NCBI GenBank assembly: GCA_018340805.1
Contig: JACMZG010000008.1
Coordinates: 52,363,595-52,427,594, forward strand
Source of the DNA: Microvelia longipes
Taxonomy: Eukaryota; Arthropoda; Insecta; Hemiptera; Veliidae
Direction of reading: 5' to 3'
Length of the DNA stretch: 64,000 bases
Shown here: piece by piece, positions 27,301 through 34,935 of the stretch
How the letters are laid out: each line of letters opens with the position of its first letter
How positions within the stretch are numbered: the first letter of the stretch is position 1
Position numbers and translations under genes: made by a program
The notes under the pieces: generated by a model
Seen by the model: only the letters and a program-made list of their open reading frames with translations
Databases searched by the model: none
Told to the model about the DNA's origin: nothing

Positions 27301-30300
27301 AGTGTATGATACTCCGATACCAGATTCAATAAATAACACCTATTATTCTATACCAGCTAGGACACAAAAAGTTATAAAAATTCCTGTAAATAAAGCCACA
27401 GGCACTGGTATAATAAGGCAACAAGAAGTTGTCAAGGGGGTAGAACTCTCCGAGGCCATAGTAAAAATTAATAATTTTGAATGCATTACGATCATTACAA
27501 ATAAAAATCAAGATATGGTTAATCTAGGAATGAGAAAACCACTTGACATAGACATACTTGACTTTAACGAAGTAGACATAGTTGAACCCATAAAATGCAA
27601 TATGACTGAGAAATTAAATCATAGAAATACAATTAAACCCCAGTTGACAGAGGAACAAAACAAAATACTTAAGGAAAATTTAACGAAATTACGCCTAGAT
27701 CACTGTAATACCGAAGAAAAAAATGCTATTCATAAACTATGCAGCGAATATAAAGATATATTTTATTGTGAAGACATACCACTATCCTTTACTAACGAGA
27801 TTCAACATCAAATCAATTTAAAAGAAGACAAACCCGTCTACATTAAGCAATACCGTTATCCGCAAATTTACCGTGAAGAGGTACGGAAACAAATAGATAA
27901 AATGTTAGAGGACGGTATAATATGTCACAGTAACTCCCCATATTCATCACCCATATGGGTAGTTCCTAAGAAACCAGACGCTAGTGGTAAACAGAAGCTA
28001 CGCATTGTTTGTGACTATCGGGCTCTAAATAATTTAACGATAGACGATAAATACCCATTACCCCAAATAAATGACATCCTAGATAGACTTGGTAGGGCTA
28101 ATTATTTTACGACCTTAGATCTAGCCAGTGGGTTTCACCAAATAGAGATCGACCCTAAAGACGCTCACAAAACAGCATTTTCAACCGAAGGTGGCCATTT
28201 TCACTATCTAAGGTTAAGCTTCGGCCTTAAAAACGGGCCTGCAACCTTTCAACGGGTGATGGATAACATACTAAAGGGTTTACAGGATATTTGTTTAGTG
28301 TACCTTGATGTCTTTAAAATATTTAGCACGTCCTTGCAACAACATTTAGAACATCTAAAAATAATTTTTGACAGACTACGTAGAAGCAATTTGAAAGTAA
28401 TGTTAGACAAATCAGACTTCATAAAAGACTCAGTACAGTATTTAGGACACATAGTCACTAAAGAAGGTATCAAACCTAACCCAGATAAAATAATAGCAAT
28501 ACAGAAATTTCCACTCCCAAAGACACAAAAAGAAATCAAAAGTTTCCTTGGTTTACTCGGATATTACCGAAAATTTATTAGAGATTTTTCAAAAATTACA
28601 AAACCTTTAACAAACTGTTTAAAGAAAAATTCAATAGTTAACTATAAAGACCCAGAGTATATTAATTGTTTTAACATTTGTAAACAGCTTCTTACAAACG
28701 ACCCGATACTTCAATACCCCAATTTTGACAAACCTTTCATACTAACAACCGACGCTTCTGACTTTGCCATAGGCGCTGTCCTTTCTCAGGGGCAAATTCC
28801 AAATGACAGACCCATAGCATATGCCTCCAGGACACTTAATGATACCGAAACTAGGTATAGTACCATAGAAAAGGAATTACTTGCAATTAAATATGGAATC
28901 ACATACTTTAGACACTACCTGTATGGCAGGAAATTTACAATTTATACGGACCATAAACCTCTACAATGGCTCTTTAACATAAAAGATATAAACCCTAAAC
29001 TATTCCGCTGGAGATTGTTACTAGAAGAATTTAATTTTGATATAGTTTATAAAAAAGGTTCCCTCAACTATGTTGCTGACTCTTTATCCCGCATAAAAAT
29101 TAACACCCTAGAAAATCAATCCATTGCCGAAACGGCAGATAGCATGGCTAATAATAACGGCGATTCAAAATTTAATGCTGCACAATATTTACAAAATATT
29201 TGCTCCAACATAGAAGAATATATGGACACTGACCTTGAGTCAGAAGACCCTTTAGATCAATTAGAGACAGTTCATACTACTAATGATGACGATACGAACA
29301 CAGGAATACCCATATTGGACGATATTCTCAATAATAAACTTAACCAAATAATAGTTATGCCAAACGTTTATCCCAAACTAGATGTAAAAGTTGAACAAAC
29401 AGACAGTCTTCAAATATTTCGAATAAAAATCCCTTGGAAAGATAACGATCAAATTATAACAGATTTTCTGACACAATATACTGCCCCTAAAGTTCTTTAC
29501 CACATGTACTTTTTGGATGACTCATTATACGCAGACTTTTGCAGAGTATACTTAGCGAAGTTTTCAGTAAATGGACCTAAATTTAAAAATGTACTAAACT
29601 AGTAAGCTCAGTTCATGATCAAGAAGAACGAATTACTCTGGTTCGTGATTATCACGTAGGAAAAACTAACCATAGAGGAATAACTGAAACTTTAAAACAG
29701 CTTAAACGTCGGTATTATTGGAGAGGTATGAAACGACTCGTAACACAAATAATTAACTCTTGTGAAGACTGCAGGAGAACTAAGTATGCACGGGATAAAC
29801 CGTATGTCCCCATGATGCTTACTCCAACGGCCTCCAAACCATTTGAAGTAGTACATATAGATACTTTTACTTATAACGGCCAGCATTATCTAACCTTAGT
29901 AGATGCATTTTCCAAATTTGCCCAAGCACTATCAATAGCCGGTAAAACTGCAATCCACATAAGTCACACTCTGTTAAAATATTTTTCATGTTTCGGAATC
30001 CCTAGATCCTTAACATTAGACGGAGGACCTGAATTCAATAATGATGTGGTAAAAGAAATGTTAAAACTCCATAAAATAAACATTCACTTTACACACCAAA
30101 CCATCATCATGAAGGTAATTCAATAGTAGAAAGATTCCACAGTTCGATCATTGAACACTTAAGGCTCCTCTCGGAGACCCATGCTCGCGAGGACCCTAAC
30201 ATCATGGATTATGCCATTATCGCATACAATCAATCTATCCATAGTGCTACCAACTTTACTCCTTCGAACTTGTCTTCGGACACACCGATTTACGTGACCC

Positions 30301-33300
30301 CCATGAAATCTTCCTCACTCACAATTTTTACACAGACTATGTTAACAATCACAAAGACCGTCTACAGAAAGTTTACGACACCGTCGGCGAAACTCTAAAA
30401 ACTTCAAAAAAAAAATTGTTACTAAGACGAATACAGCTGGGGATTCGAGTAATCAATTTCATGTAGGACAATACGTTTACAAAACAAATCCAAAGACAAG
30501 AAACAAAAAGTCAAACCGATTTTTAGGACCTTTTGAATAACCAAAATTTTAGATCACAACAGAGTTGAAGTATCAAGAAAAGACTCTAAATCCGAAAAAA
30601 TAAAATAGAAATAATTCATATGAAAGAACTCCGTAAACCAAGCGTATTAGATAAGCCATCTACATCTACATCTAAACAAACATTCACTGATTAGTCACGA
30701 ATGTTTGCCTTAGTAAGAGGGGGGATGATAATAAGTAGTCAAATTACTATATAAAGTAATTAGTCAAATAGTGTAGAAGAATTAAAATAAAATACTAAAT
30801 TAGGTTTAAATTATAAAATTAAAAGTTAGTATGTAGTAAAATCTTTGAAACCCATATAAAATAATTGTTGCAGGTACTTAATGTTTTCATCAGTTAAAGG
30901 GAACGCTATCAAAACTAATCTTAATGATAATCCTGGAATTTTAACTTTAAACATAGGCAAGGCACGTGTAGAGACAGACCACTGGAATTTTATACAAACA
31001 TACAGTCTAGACAGAATAATAGAAGAATTCCGCAATCTAAACAAGTTTTATTACAAAATAAAAGAATCAGCGAGAAACAGCAGGTACATGACACAAGACA
31101 ATGCTTTCCAACTCACAGATCTATTAAGTTACAAGATAATAAAACAATTAGAACAACTAAACCCAACTCTGACTGATAATTTAAATATCAACACAAACAG
31201 AAATAAACGTGGACTTATTAATGGATTAGGCTCTATATAAAAGACCATAACCGGGAATTTAGATTCTACAGACGCCATGAAGTATGATCAGATCATTACA
31301 GAAATTACACGAGATCAAAATTCAATTAAGTCAGTTTTAGAATCCCAAGTAACAGTATTCTATAATATAACAACGGAGTTTGAACAGAATATTAAGACTT
31401 TAGAACATAATCAACAGGTTATCGAAAATATTCTAAAAGAAGTAGTAGAAAACGAAAATAATAAATACAACCAATTTACTTTCCACGTTACCTTACAACA
31501 AATATTAAGTAATTTCCAAATTATATATGATACCTTGGCCGATTTAGAAGTGGCTGTGTCGTTTGCCAAGTCTAATGTGTTTCATAATTCTATAATAAAT
31601 CCTAAGGACCTATTACAAGGTTTAATTGATGTTCAGAACCAATTAACTATCACTGTGCTTCCCCTTGATGTTACTCTAGAGAATCTCTTATTTTTAGAAA
31701 AAATTTCATAAATATTAAATGTTACACTAAGGGTACCAAAATTACCTTTATCCTTGAAATTCCGTTGGTGACAAAAGACGATTTCGATTATTATCAACTC
31801 ATATCCATACCAGTTTATAATAATCTGACGTCATCATTTACTACAATAATACCCACAAATGATTATTTGTTGTTAAATGATAAAAAATTTGTATTTTCAT
31901 CAGTTAAATGTAAACAATTGATTAAGAAATCCTACATATGCAAGGATATTCTTCCATTAGATTTAGATAATAGACCAGATTTGTGTGAAACCAATCTATT
32001 GTTACGTACAGGTAAAACTAATGTATGTCATTCCACTCCTATAGATTTGTCTCATACATATCAAAAAACTAGATGTAAATAAATGGATATTGTATGTAAT
32101 AAAACTCTAATGACAGAACAGTGTAGTCAAGATAAAATTAAGTACTATATGGAAGGTACTTATCTTATAGAACTATATGATATGTGTAACCTAACATTTG
32201 ATAATAAATCTTACAAACATTTTCGAATAACAGAATCATTTTAAAAGATATTTCCATCCCTGATATAAGCCTACCCAGACCTATCAATCCAAATATTCTA
32301 CAAAAACCTGTTGAACTAAATCCCTTAAATCTTAAATTAGAAAATTTTGCCCAACAATTATCCTTTCAAAAAGAAATCCTTTCAGATATTTCAGTACCAA
32401 TAAATTTTAAACGTTTTGACCCTTACAATATTATTACCATAGTTGCTATTGTAGCAATATCAGTATCCTATCTTTTTTACTCTTATTGTTACAAACACAA
32501 AATTAAAATCACTCCAGAATTATCCCAAAATTCCTCAGATTTGGTTGGTTCCTCCCAAATCTTCAATTTAAGGGGGAGAAGTTATATTCCACAAATCATG
32601 CTGATTTTAACATTATTTAATTAGGCTGATTGAGCACTTTTAAACTATAAAAGTGCACTGATACCTGTAACTCTGTCTATTATAGTTTTATTCTTTAGTG
32701 TTGTAAGTTCAATTTATATGTGTATAATAAATAAAGTGTTTTTTAAAAAGTTAATGTTAGTTTAATCACTCGTAATTCCTGGTTGGGTGACTGCTGGAAA
32801 TGAAATGGATGTATTTACTATCTAGGGACGAGCGAAGCGAGTCCGAATACGTGGTGTAGTATAAGCAGGGAGGATAAGCGAAGTCCAAGAAGATAAGCGA
32901 ATCCAATGTGATGAGGATGTGTGTCGCTGCCAACTCTTGCAGCGTGCTTCTAGTTACTAAATCTTTTACTGAAATACTAATTACTTTTGTAACTCTTTTA
33001 TTACTCTTTATTACAATTACTCATTATTACTTCATTACGTAAAAGAATTAAAGTAACAGCTTAAACTATGAAACTAAACTAAAATATATAAAATTGTGTG
33101 ACAGATAAACATATATCTGTCATCACGACAGTGACAATGTGTACCTCAGAACTTTTCTGAGGTACCCCCTACCTGATTTTTTACAGGAGTTTCCCTACCT
33201 GGTGCACACATTTAGATAAAACAGATAAAAAAAGGTATCCGATTTAATATGCAATCTCCCCCCCCCCCACATTTTGACGTAGAAGACCTAATAAGACAAG

Positions 33301-34255
33301 AACCTTCTGCAAAAAATCCGTTTAATGACGCTAAAACTATTAAATTGTAATATCATTTTATTTTAATGCCTTTTTATATGCCATTATTTTGAAAAAATCA
33401 TTTGTAAAGCTTCATTTAAAGAGATAAAATTTAATGCAGAGTGATGAACTTTGAAATTGCGGAAATTCTAATCTAATTTGTTCATGATTTGCAGATGCAG
33501 TGTGACAGGTTGTGGGAACGTAGTTAAGATTCCACTCACAACAACCAACTGTATGATTATTTGTAGTAAATGCGGCAAAAATAACAATATAATGAAAGGA
33601 TTGAAAGTTCTTCAGGTAAAACGTCATCTTTTCAATAATTTCATAAAAAATAATAATTTAATGTATACTTCATCTGAGGTTTAAACATAATTTACAATTC
33701 AGGTCTTTCTATGATTCCGTTTTAAACAGGTATTCATTATTTAAGATTAAGTAAAGCTATGTTAATAACATAGGAATCAATCTCAAGTAATGTTCTTGAA
33801 TAACAATCTTGATTGATTGCAAAAGGAGAGGGAGAACCCTTATTCAAACCCTAGTTCATTACTCTAAATACCATACTTAATCAAGTGCTTTAGAGAGTAT
33901 TAGGAGTATTGAATTACTATCCAACCACAGTGATGATAAAATATGCCCAGCCAGTATAGTAGCCTTTGAAAGCAACCTGAACTTATTATAAGACCAAAAG
34001 AATTTTAATAGATCACAATATACTTATGATTGGTTTTATTTTTGATTCTAGGATACAGAGAACATATTCCGTCTAGGAATGGCATACCTTGAAGAAGGTG
34101 ATGCAGAAGGAGCACTTAGGAAATTTTTTGATCTATTTAAACTAGTTGATGATGTTCTGGTGCCTCCATTCAAAGATTACCACCTTTGCCAGCAAGCAAT
34201 TAGAACATGTTTTTTAACCAGAGGCAATATGTATAAAATTAACAATAACAAATAA
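3521..34255 (+). CDS. Smyd4: SET and MYND domain-containing protein 4 (10 coding exons)
   Basis: Exons: 3521-3827, 6250-6388, 9386-9555, 10562-10787, 12999-13206, 14203-14374, 16155-16347, 23302-23517, 33495-33615, 34052-34255 (stop TAA). All introns are GT-AG, phases agree, and the joined product is about 651 aa, shorter than vertebrate SMYD4 (about 800). SMYD4 proteins are putative protein-lysine methyltransferases of cytosol and nucleus. TPR-like helices occupy about residues 75-205 ([58 protein letters not shown]). The SET domain starts in exon 4 ([20 protein letters not shown]). It is split by a MYND zinc finger spanning exons 4-5 (NCFNCF, PCPGC, FCSTRC, HHNVEC). SET resumes with NHSCNPS (about 463-469) and ENYGP (about 496-500), followed by post-SET cysteines (DCNCEAC) and an all-helical C-terminal part. 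Introns are very large, intron 8 holding an 8-kb retroelement. The exon 2 and exon 6 acceptors are the least certain (poor pyrimidine tracts). The family assignment is secure; substrate and activity are inferred from the family. Confidence 0.93.
4001..4208. repeat. Minisatellite of about 31 bp built on GTTAAC
   Basis: Six to seven degenerate units of the form GCGTTAACAATACTGTTAACGTGTTAATAGT lie in Smyd4 intron 1, read here as successive blocks. Each unit contains two GTTAAC sites flanking AATACT, so each can fold on itself. Unit length varies between about 25 and 32 bp. Confidence 0.8.
4534..4934. repeat. Pair of direct repeats of about 100 bp, 300 bp apart
   Basis: Segments 4534-4630 and 4832-4934 share an ordered set of words: AATTGCRATACT, AAGGTATTCTTCA, TTAATTC and CACTCACGTCAAARTAAT. 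Divergence is noticeable. The 200 bp between them contains a short inverted pair (GAGACTCGAGGGTCTC). This is probably the remains of a local duplication or of a mobile element. Confidence 0.6.
4936..5155. repeat. GC-rich hairpin cluster with GCGAAGCG-type motif
   Basis: Small GC islands interrupt AT-rich intron: GAGTCGCTTCGCGGTCAC near 4938, the hairpin CCCGC-TTC-GCGGG at 5107-5119 and GACCCCG-T-CGGGGTC at 5137-5151. The core GCGAAGCG (here on the minus strand) is the one repeated at 21.9-23.1 kb, so this is probably a related repeat. Confidence 0.55.
5870..5952. repeat. TA microsatellite
   Basis: Almost pure (TA)n with a few AATAT interruptions, in Smyd4 intron 1. An AGCGAATTTCCTTTGGAAA motif follows about 80 bp downstream (6028-6046). 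Confidence 0.95.
6757..7497 (+). mobile_element. Dispersed repeat family A, copy 1
   Basis: About 740 bp, shared with 13249-14060, 24405-24656 plus 32782-33185, and 54217-55008. Landmarks in order: TTTTTACTTTTCC, TTTGCAAAAAATCCGAAACC, GTGTGTCTGTTATCAT, ATGACATCATTAACC, AAAATCATAAAACGT, TATCTAAGGACGA, AAGCGAGTCCGAA and GAGGTACC-CTACCCGATTTTT. No coding capacity is visible. It behaves like a non-autonomous mobile element, but I see neither clear terminal repeats nor a poly-A tail, so its class is unknown. Confidence 0.75.
8450..8760 (-). mobile_element. tRNA-derived SINE-like element
   Basis: On the minus strand, 8755-8675 carries an A-box-like TGGTGATAATGGTTAACATG and, about 35 bp on, a B-box-like GAGTTCGATTCCCGTCGG; together they resemble the front of a tRNA. 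An unrelated body follows downstream (minus strand). It contains three perfect 16-bp tandem units (plus-strand AAGTACGTGACATCAC, 8556-8603). I do not find a complete acceptor stem, so this is a SINE rather than a tRNA gene. Confidence 0.6.
10890..11235. mobile_element. MITE-like family B, copy 1
   Basis: About 330 bp with related ends: left TATTATTACTAGAGAGGCC, right GGCTATACCCCCTCTAGTAT, inverted relative to each other. Internal landmarks are TGAAACATCGAAAAA, CTTGAAGGAGGTTT and CTCAATGTATTTAGATAGGC. Other copies are at 23643-23965 and 61725-61985. The left edge carries an extra inverted fragment, forming a palindrome with 15-bp perfect arms (10890-10904 and 10911-10925). Confidence 0.75.
12125..12625. 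mobile_element. Foldback element with a 31-bp perfect central palindrome
   Basis: The two halves are inverted copies of one sequence. The left half starts near CAGGAGCTGGACC (12130) and the right half ends CTGGCTCCTGGACC (about 12601-12614). Positions 12454-12484 and 12487-12517 are perfectly complementary over 31 bp with a 2-nt spacer, beginning ATCTAGAGTGGAACCCTTCG. The outer parts of the arms are much more diverged. Possible flanking AATAT repeats exist. It sits in Smyd4 intron 4 and is non-coding. Confidence 0.7.
13249..14060 (+). mobile_element. Dispersed repeat family A, copy 2
   Basis: It shares the order of landmarks with the other copies (TTTACTTTTCTT, GAAAAGTATTGTATTTGCA, GTGTTCGTGTATCTGTAATCAT, ATGACGTGATTAACC), but the 3' part is more diverged. 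The short open frame inside it (13768-13974) is AT-rich repeat sequence, not a gene. A segment at 13430-13530 (GGCCTGTAGCCAGGGATGAA and C-run text) looks like a separate repeat inserted in or next to it. Confidence 0.6.
15591..15617. repeat. Perfect 11-bp hairpin
   Basis: GTTCAGCGTAG, loop AATGT, then CTACGCTGAAC. It lies in Smyd4 intron 6; the neighbouring sequence repeats the CTACGCTGAACGTAGACAT words. The function is unknown. Confidence 0.7.
16397..16489. repeat. TA microsatellite directly after Smyd4 exon 7
   Basis: About 90 bp of nearly pure (TA)n starts some 50 bp after the exon 7 donor. It produces spurious open frames reading Ile-Tyr repeats in all phases. The next 120 bp begins GGGGCACGGCAGAGCCCC (a small hairpin) and is not recognised. 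Confidence 0.95.
17727..18178. mobile_element. Foldback (hairpin) element, arms of about 170 bp
   Basis: The arm 17727-17898 is repeated inverted at 18004-18178, with about 100 bp between. Both start or end with TGCAGCMAAGTCTTGCGTA-type sequence and contain the self-complementary TATGATATCATA. Arm identity by eye is about 90 percent or more. Transcribed as part of Smyd4 intron 7 it would form a long hairpin RNA. No coding frame. Confidence 0.85.
18177..18236. repeat. TA microsatellite
   Basis: (TA)n of about 58 bp with one TTA interruption, placed between the foldback element and the BEL/Pao element. Confidence 0.95.
18293..19054. mobile_element. Non-autonomous hAT-like element in the BEL 5' LTR
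   Basis: The 8-bp duplication GTCTTGAT flanks it exactly (18285-18292 and 19055-19062), and removing it restores an LTR matching the 3' copy. The ends read CAGAG... and, from the other side, CAGGG..., as hAT termini often do. Subterminal inverted sequences (GTTTGGATTCC; GCGCTGCGGCGGACC) occur near 18345-18385 and 18975-19035. A smaller inverted pair lies inside (about 18540-18573 versus 18677-18715). No transposase frame is present. Confidence 0.85.
19375..20496 (+). pseudogene. BEL/Pao gag remnant (DUF1759-like plus zinc knuckle)
   Basis: The frame ending at 19884 carries the N-terminal gag part, including [20 protein letters not shown] and [11 protein letters not shown], typical of the DUF1759 gag domain of BEL/Pao elements. 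The next segment continues in another frame (19881-20324). A third (20311-20496) carries a zinc-knuckle-like array with [14 protein letters not shown] and CKVKGCH. At least two frame changes break it, and stops also interrupt the region 19235-19375. In intact elements this protein coats the RNA genome in virus-like particles. Confidence 0.8.
20716..20763. repeat. TA microsatellite abutting the BEL 3' LTR
   Basis: (TA)n starts within the last bases of the LTR. The following 20770-20990 is T-rich with TTTATTT words and no gene. Confidence 0.95.
21271..21389. repeat. TA microsatellite
   Basis: About 115 bp of (TA)n with TACATA and TTTATA interruptions. The open frames crossing it read Ile-Tyr runs and are artefacts. 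Confidence 0.95.
21895..22320. repeat. Scattered GAGCGAAGCGAGCCC motif cluster
   Basis: In very AT-rich sequence, GC-rich copies of AGCGAGCGAAGCGAGCCC recur near 21905, 21959, 22123, 22175 and 22263, with shorter forms near 22012, 22235 and 22297. Each is followed by CTTTTT-type sequence. Spacing is irregular (about 40-165 bp). It is probably the left, more decayed part of the array that follows. Confidence 0.75.
22711..23120. repeat. Degenerate 80-bp tandem array with GCGAAGCGAGCC core
   Basis: Units begin TACTGACAAACAA, and each carries one GGCGAGCGAAGCGAGCC-like block about 20 bp on, then AGAATATTATKTTA. Unit starts are near 22711, 22793, 22871, 22946, 23024 and 23108, giving a period of 74-84 bp. 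It ends about 180 bp before Smyd4 exon 8. Confidence 0.8.
23643..23965. mobile_element. MITE-like family B, copy 2
   Basis: About 320 bp, the most regular of the three copies. The left end ATATTACTAGAGGGGCC and right end GCCCCCTCTAGTATAT are inverted relative to each other. CATAGAGA and TCTCTATG outside these extend the inversion. It sits in Smyd4 intron 8. Confidence 0.8.
24405..24656 (+). mobile_element. Dispersed repeat family A, copy 3, left part
   Basis: Landmarks AAAATCCGAAACTGCGATGTC, GTGTGTGTCTGTTATCATCG and TATGACGTCATTTACC match the other copies. It stops at the errantivirus target site and resumes at 32782. Confidence 0.75.
24657..24660. repeat. Target site duplication CCTG, left
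   Basis: CCTG directly precedes the 5' LTR and recurs at 32778-32781 directly after the 3' LTR. Four bases is the usual length for errantivirus-type Ty3/Gypsy integrases. Confidence 0.85.
24661..24856 (+). repeat. 5' LTR of the errantivirus-like element
   Basis: Starts AGTTATATTCC and ends CACTCGTAATT, 196 bp. It contains AATAAATAAA near the 3' side (about 24808), a likely polyadenylation signal. AGT...AATT-type ends are usual in this group rather than TG...CA. Confidence 0.93.
24856..24875 (+). promoter_or_regulatory. Primer binding site, tRNA-Ser-like
   Basis: TGGCGCAGTCGGATCGGACC follows the 5' LTR, its first T being shared with the LTR end. TGGCGCAG resembles the serine-tRNA-primed sites of 17.6/297-type elements; the tRNA match was judged from memory and not aligned. 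Confidence 0.7.
24876..25524 (+). other. Untranslated leader of the errantivirus-like element
   Basis: A CCTGATTATCGGAATCAAC-like unit is repeated about five times between 24942 and 25100, spaced about 35-40 bp, followed by A/T-rich sequence to 25500. No frame. The repeats may be part of RNA packaging or translation control, but that is speculation. Confidence 0.6.
25525..26982 (+). pseudogene. Errantivirus-type gag, frame-broken
   Basis: The main frame (to 26429) carries the capsid-like part, including [20 protein letters not shown] and [17 protein letters not shown], followed by a tail rich in Asn, Gln, Phe and Pro. It has no in-frame ATG: the likely start at 25525 lies in another frame, just before a run of six C at 25529-25534. 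Frames change again near 26426 (ATGA overlap) and 26743-26761. No CCHC zinc knuckle is visible, as in several errantivirus Gag proteins. Gag normally forms the particle that packages the RNA. Confidence 0.8.
26895..29602 (+). pseudogene. Errantivirus-type pol: protease, reverse transcriptase, RNase H
   Basis: The reading frame is open from about 26885, with a T7 run at 26895-26901 where the upstream frame could slip into it. It contains protease ([12 protein letters not shown] near 27000-27040), RT fingers and palm ([31 protein letters not shown]) and RNase H ([38 protein letters not shown]). The palm motif C reads [10 protein letters not shown] where the family has YxDD: the second catalytic Asp is Val, so activity should be lost. 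The frame ends in a stop at 29602, just before integrase, which continues in another frame. Confidence 0.93.
29590..30534 (+). pseudogene. Errantivirus-type integrase, frame-broken
   Basis: An HHCC zinc-binding part (H and H in [15 protein letters not shown]) and the first two catalytic acidic residues ([22 protein letters not shown]) lie in the frame that stops at 30126. The segment with the third catalytic acid (near 30110-30130) is in a different frame, so the active site is cut by a frameshift. Downstream, at about 30470-30534, [14 protein letters not shown] followed by RFLGPFE is the GPF/Y module near the C-terminus of this integrase type. Further frame changes occur near 30380-30420. 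Confidence 0.85.
30881..32624 (+). pseudogene. Errantivirus-type env (fusion-protein-like), broken
   Basis: The first segment (30881-31240) ends with a furin-type site and the start of a fusion-peptide-like region ([12 protein letters not shown]), then an in-frame stop at 31238-31240. The same frame resumes to 31711, a frame change follows, a second in-frame stop lies at 32080-32082, and later frames change again. A membrane anchor is coded at about 32423-32503 ([18 protein letters not shown]). The last frame runs through the polypurine tract and ends inside the 3' LTR (32622-32624). A possible 3' splice site, TTGTTGCAG, is at 30864-30872, fitting the spliced env mRNA of errantiviruses. Errantivirus env proteins resemble baculovirus F proteins; this copy cannot be functional as read. 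Confidence 0.82.
32570..32579 (+). promoter_or_regulatory. Polypurine tract
   Basis: AAGGGGGAGA lies directly before the 3' LTR; it is the expected primer for plus-strand DNA synthesis. Confidence 0.85.
32580..32777 (+). repeat. 3' LTR of the errantivirus-like element
   Basis: 198 bp, matching the 5' LTR except for one extra AT in the TTTATATGTG segment. The CCTG target duplication follows at 32778-32781. Confidence 0.93.
32782..33185 (+). mobile_element. Dispersed repeat family A, copy 3, right part
   Basis: It continues the copy cut by the errantivirus: TATCTAGGGACGAGCGAAGC, GCGAGTCCGAA, then GAGGTACCCCCTACCTGATTTTT. It also contains unrelated AT-rich sequence (about 32950-33120) absent from copies 1 and 4. 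Confidence 0.7.
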
Positions 34256-34256
34256 A
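34251..34256 (+). terminator. Smyd4: AATAAA overlapping the Smyd4 stop codon
   Basis: AATAAA at 34251-34256 overlaps the TAA stop (34253-34255). If used, the 3' UTR would be only 10-30 nt. I see no stronger signal close by, but AT-rich sequence gives many chance matches. Confidence 0.3.
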
Positions 34257-34877
34257 ATAATGAAAATGCATAACTCAGCCATTATTTAATCTGAATTAGA
34301 CTTATTGGTTCTCATTAACCATTATCTATTTCCGTCTCATCCAAAATATTTTTTGCATACTTAAAGAGTATGCAAAAAATACATACTTAAGAGTATGTAT
34401 ACTTCTTATAGCTACTTCTTAGAGTTTAATATTTAGGCCAACACCTCTAACAAGGGCAACTTTTTTCATCCTTCTGAAAATACCAAGTTTTGAAAACACC
34501 TGAAAAACCAATGAGTTAAAAAAATCTTTAAAGATATAATTAACAAAAATATAATTAACAACCCTCCATTTTAATTACAATGAAAAATACATATCATACA
34601 GACATTATTAAATTATACTTATTAACTTTTATAACTAGGTGTTCAGATACATACAGTGTATGCATACTAGATGATTTCAATACATATTAGAATTTAAAGT
34701 AAACATATAATGTTTATTAGGCTAAGAGCCTTATCACGGTCATTTATAGATATACATGAGGCGTCTAGTTATAAAAGATAATATATTTTAAAATAGTTTA
34801 TATTTTCACAAAGACTCATATTTGTTACATAGATAAAAAATGCCAGTTTTATTTAACCCTTTGACTTCAGGAATAGT

Positions 34878-34935
34878 CCTGGTATCTCTTGGGGACTCTC
34901 ATATATAGATATGAGAATCCCCAAGAGATACCAGG
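34878..34935. repeat. Hairpin with 26-bp arms
   Basis: CCTGGTATCTCTTGGGGACT... (34878-34903) is complementary to 34910-34935 with one mismatch and a 6-nt loop. It lies about 620 bp downstream of the Smyd4 stop. It could fold as RNA if it is in the transcript; otherwise it is a small foldback. Confidence 0.8.

Larger units (their letters stand above)
24661..32777 (+). mobile_element. Errantivirus-like Ty3/Gypsy element, complete length but broken
   Basis: It spans 8.1 kb from LTR to LTR in Smyd4 intron 8, with order LTR, PBS, gag, protease-RT-RNase H, integrase, env, PPT, LTR. That order, with a third env-like gene carrying a basic cleavage site, is typical of insect errantiviruses (the gypsy, 17.6 and 297 group). 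The LTRs are 196 and 198 bp and differ only by an extra AT in the 3' copy, so insertion looks recent. All three genes nevertheless carry frameshifts or stops, and the RT active site is altered. Either a defective genome was copied by proteins of another element, or some breaks are assembly errors. Confidence 0.93.

Noticed and set aside
28249..28539. 96-codon minus-strand frame
   Set aside because: It is a shadow of the errantivirus RT frame on the other strand; likewise 27326-27511, 29692-29886 and 50116-50331.
33412..33684. Frames on both strands across 33.4-33.7 kb
   Set aside because: The plus-strand one is only the Smyd4 exon 9 coding segment read past its splice donor; the minus-strand one is its shadow.
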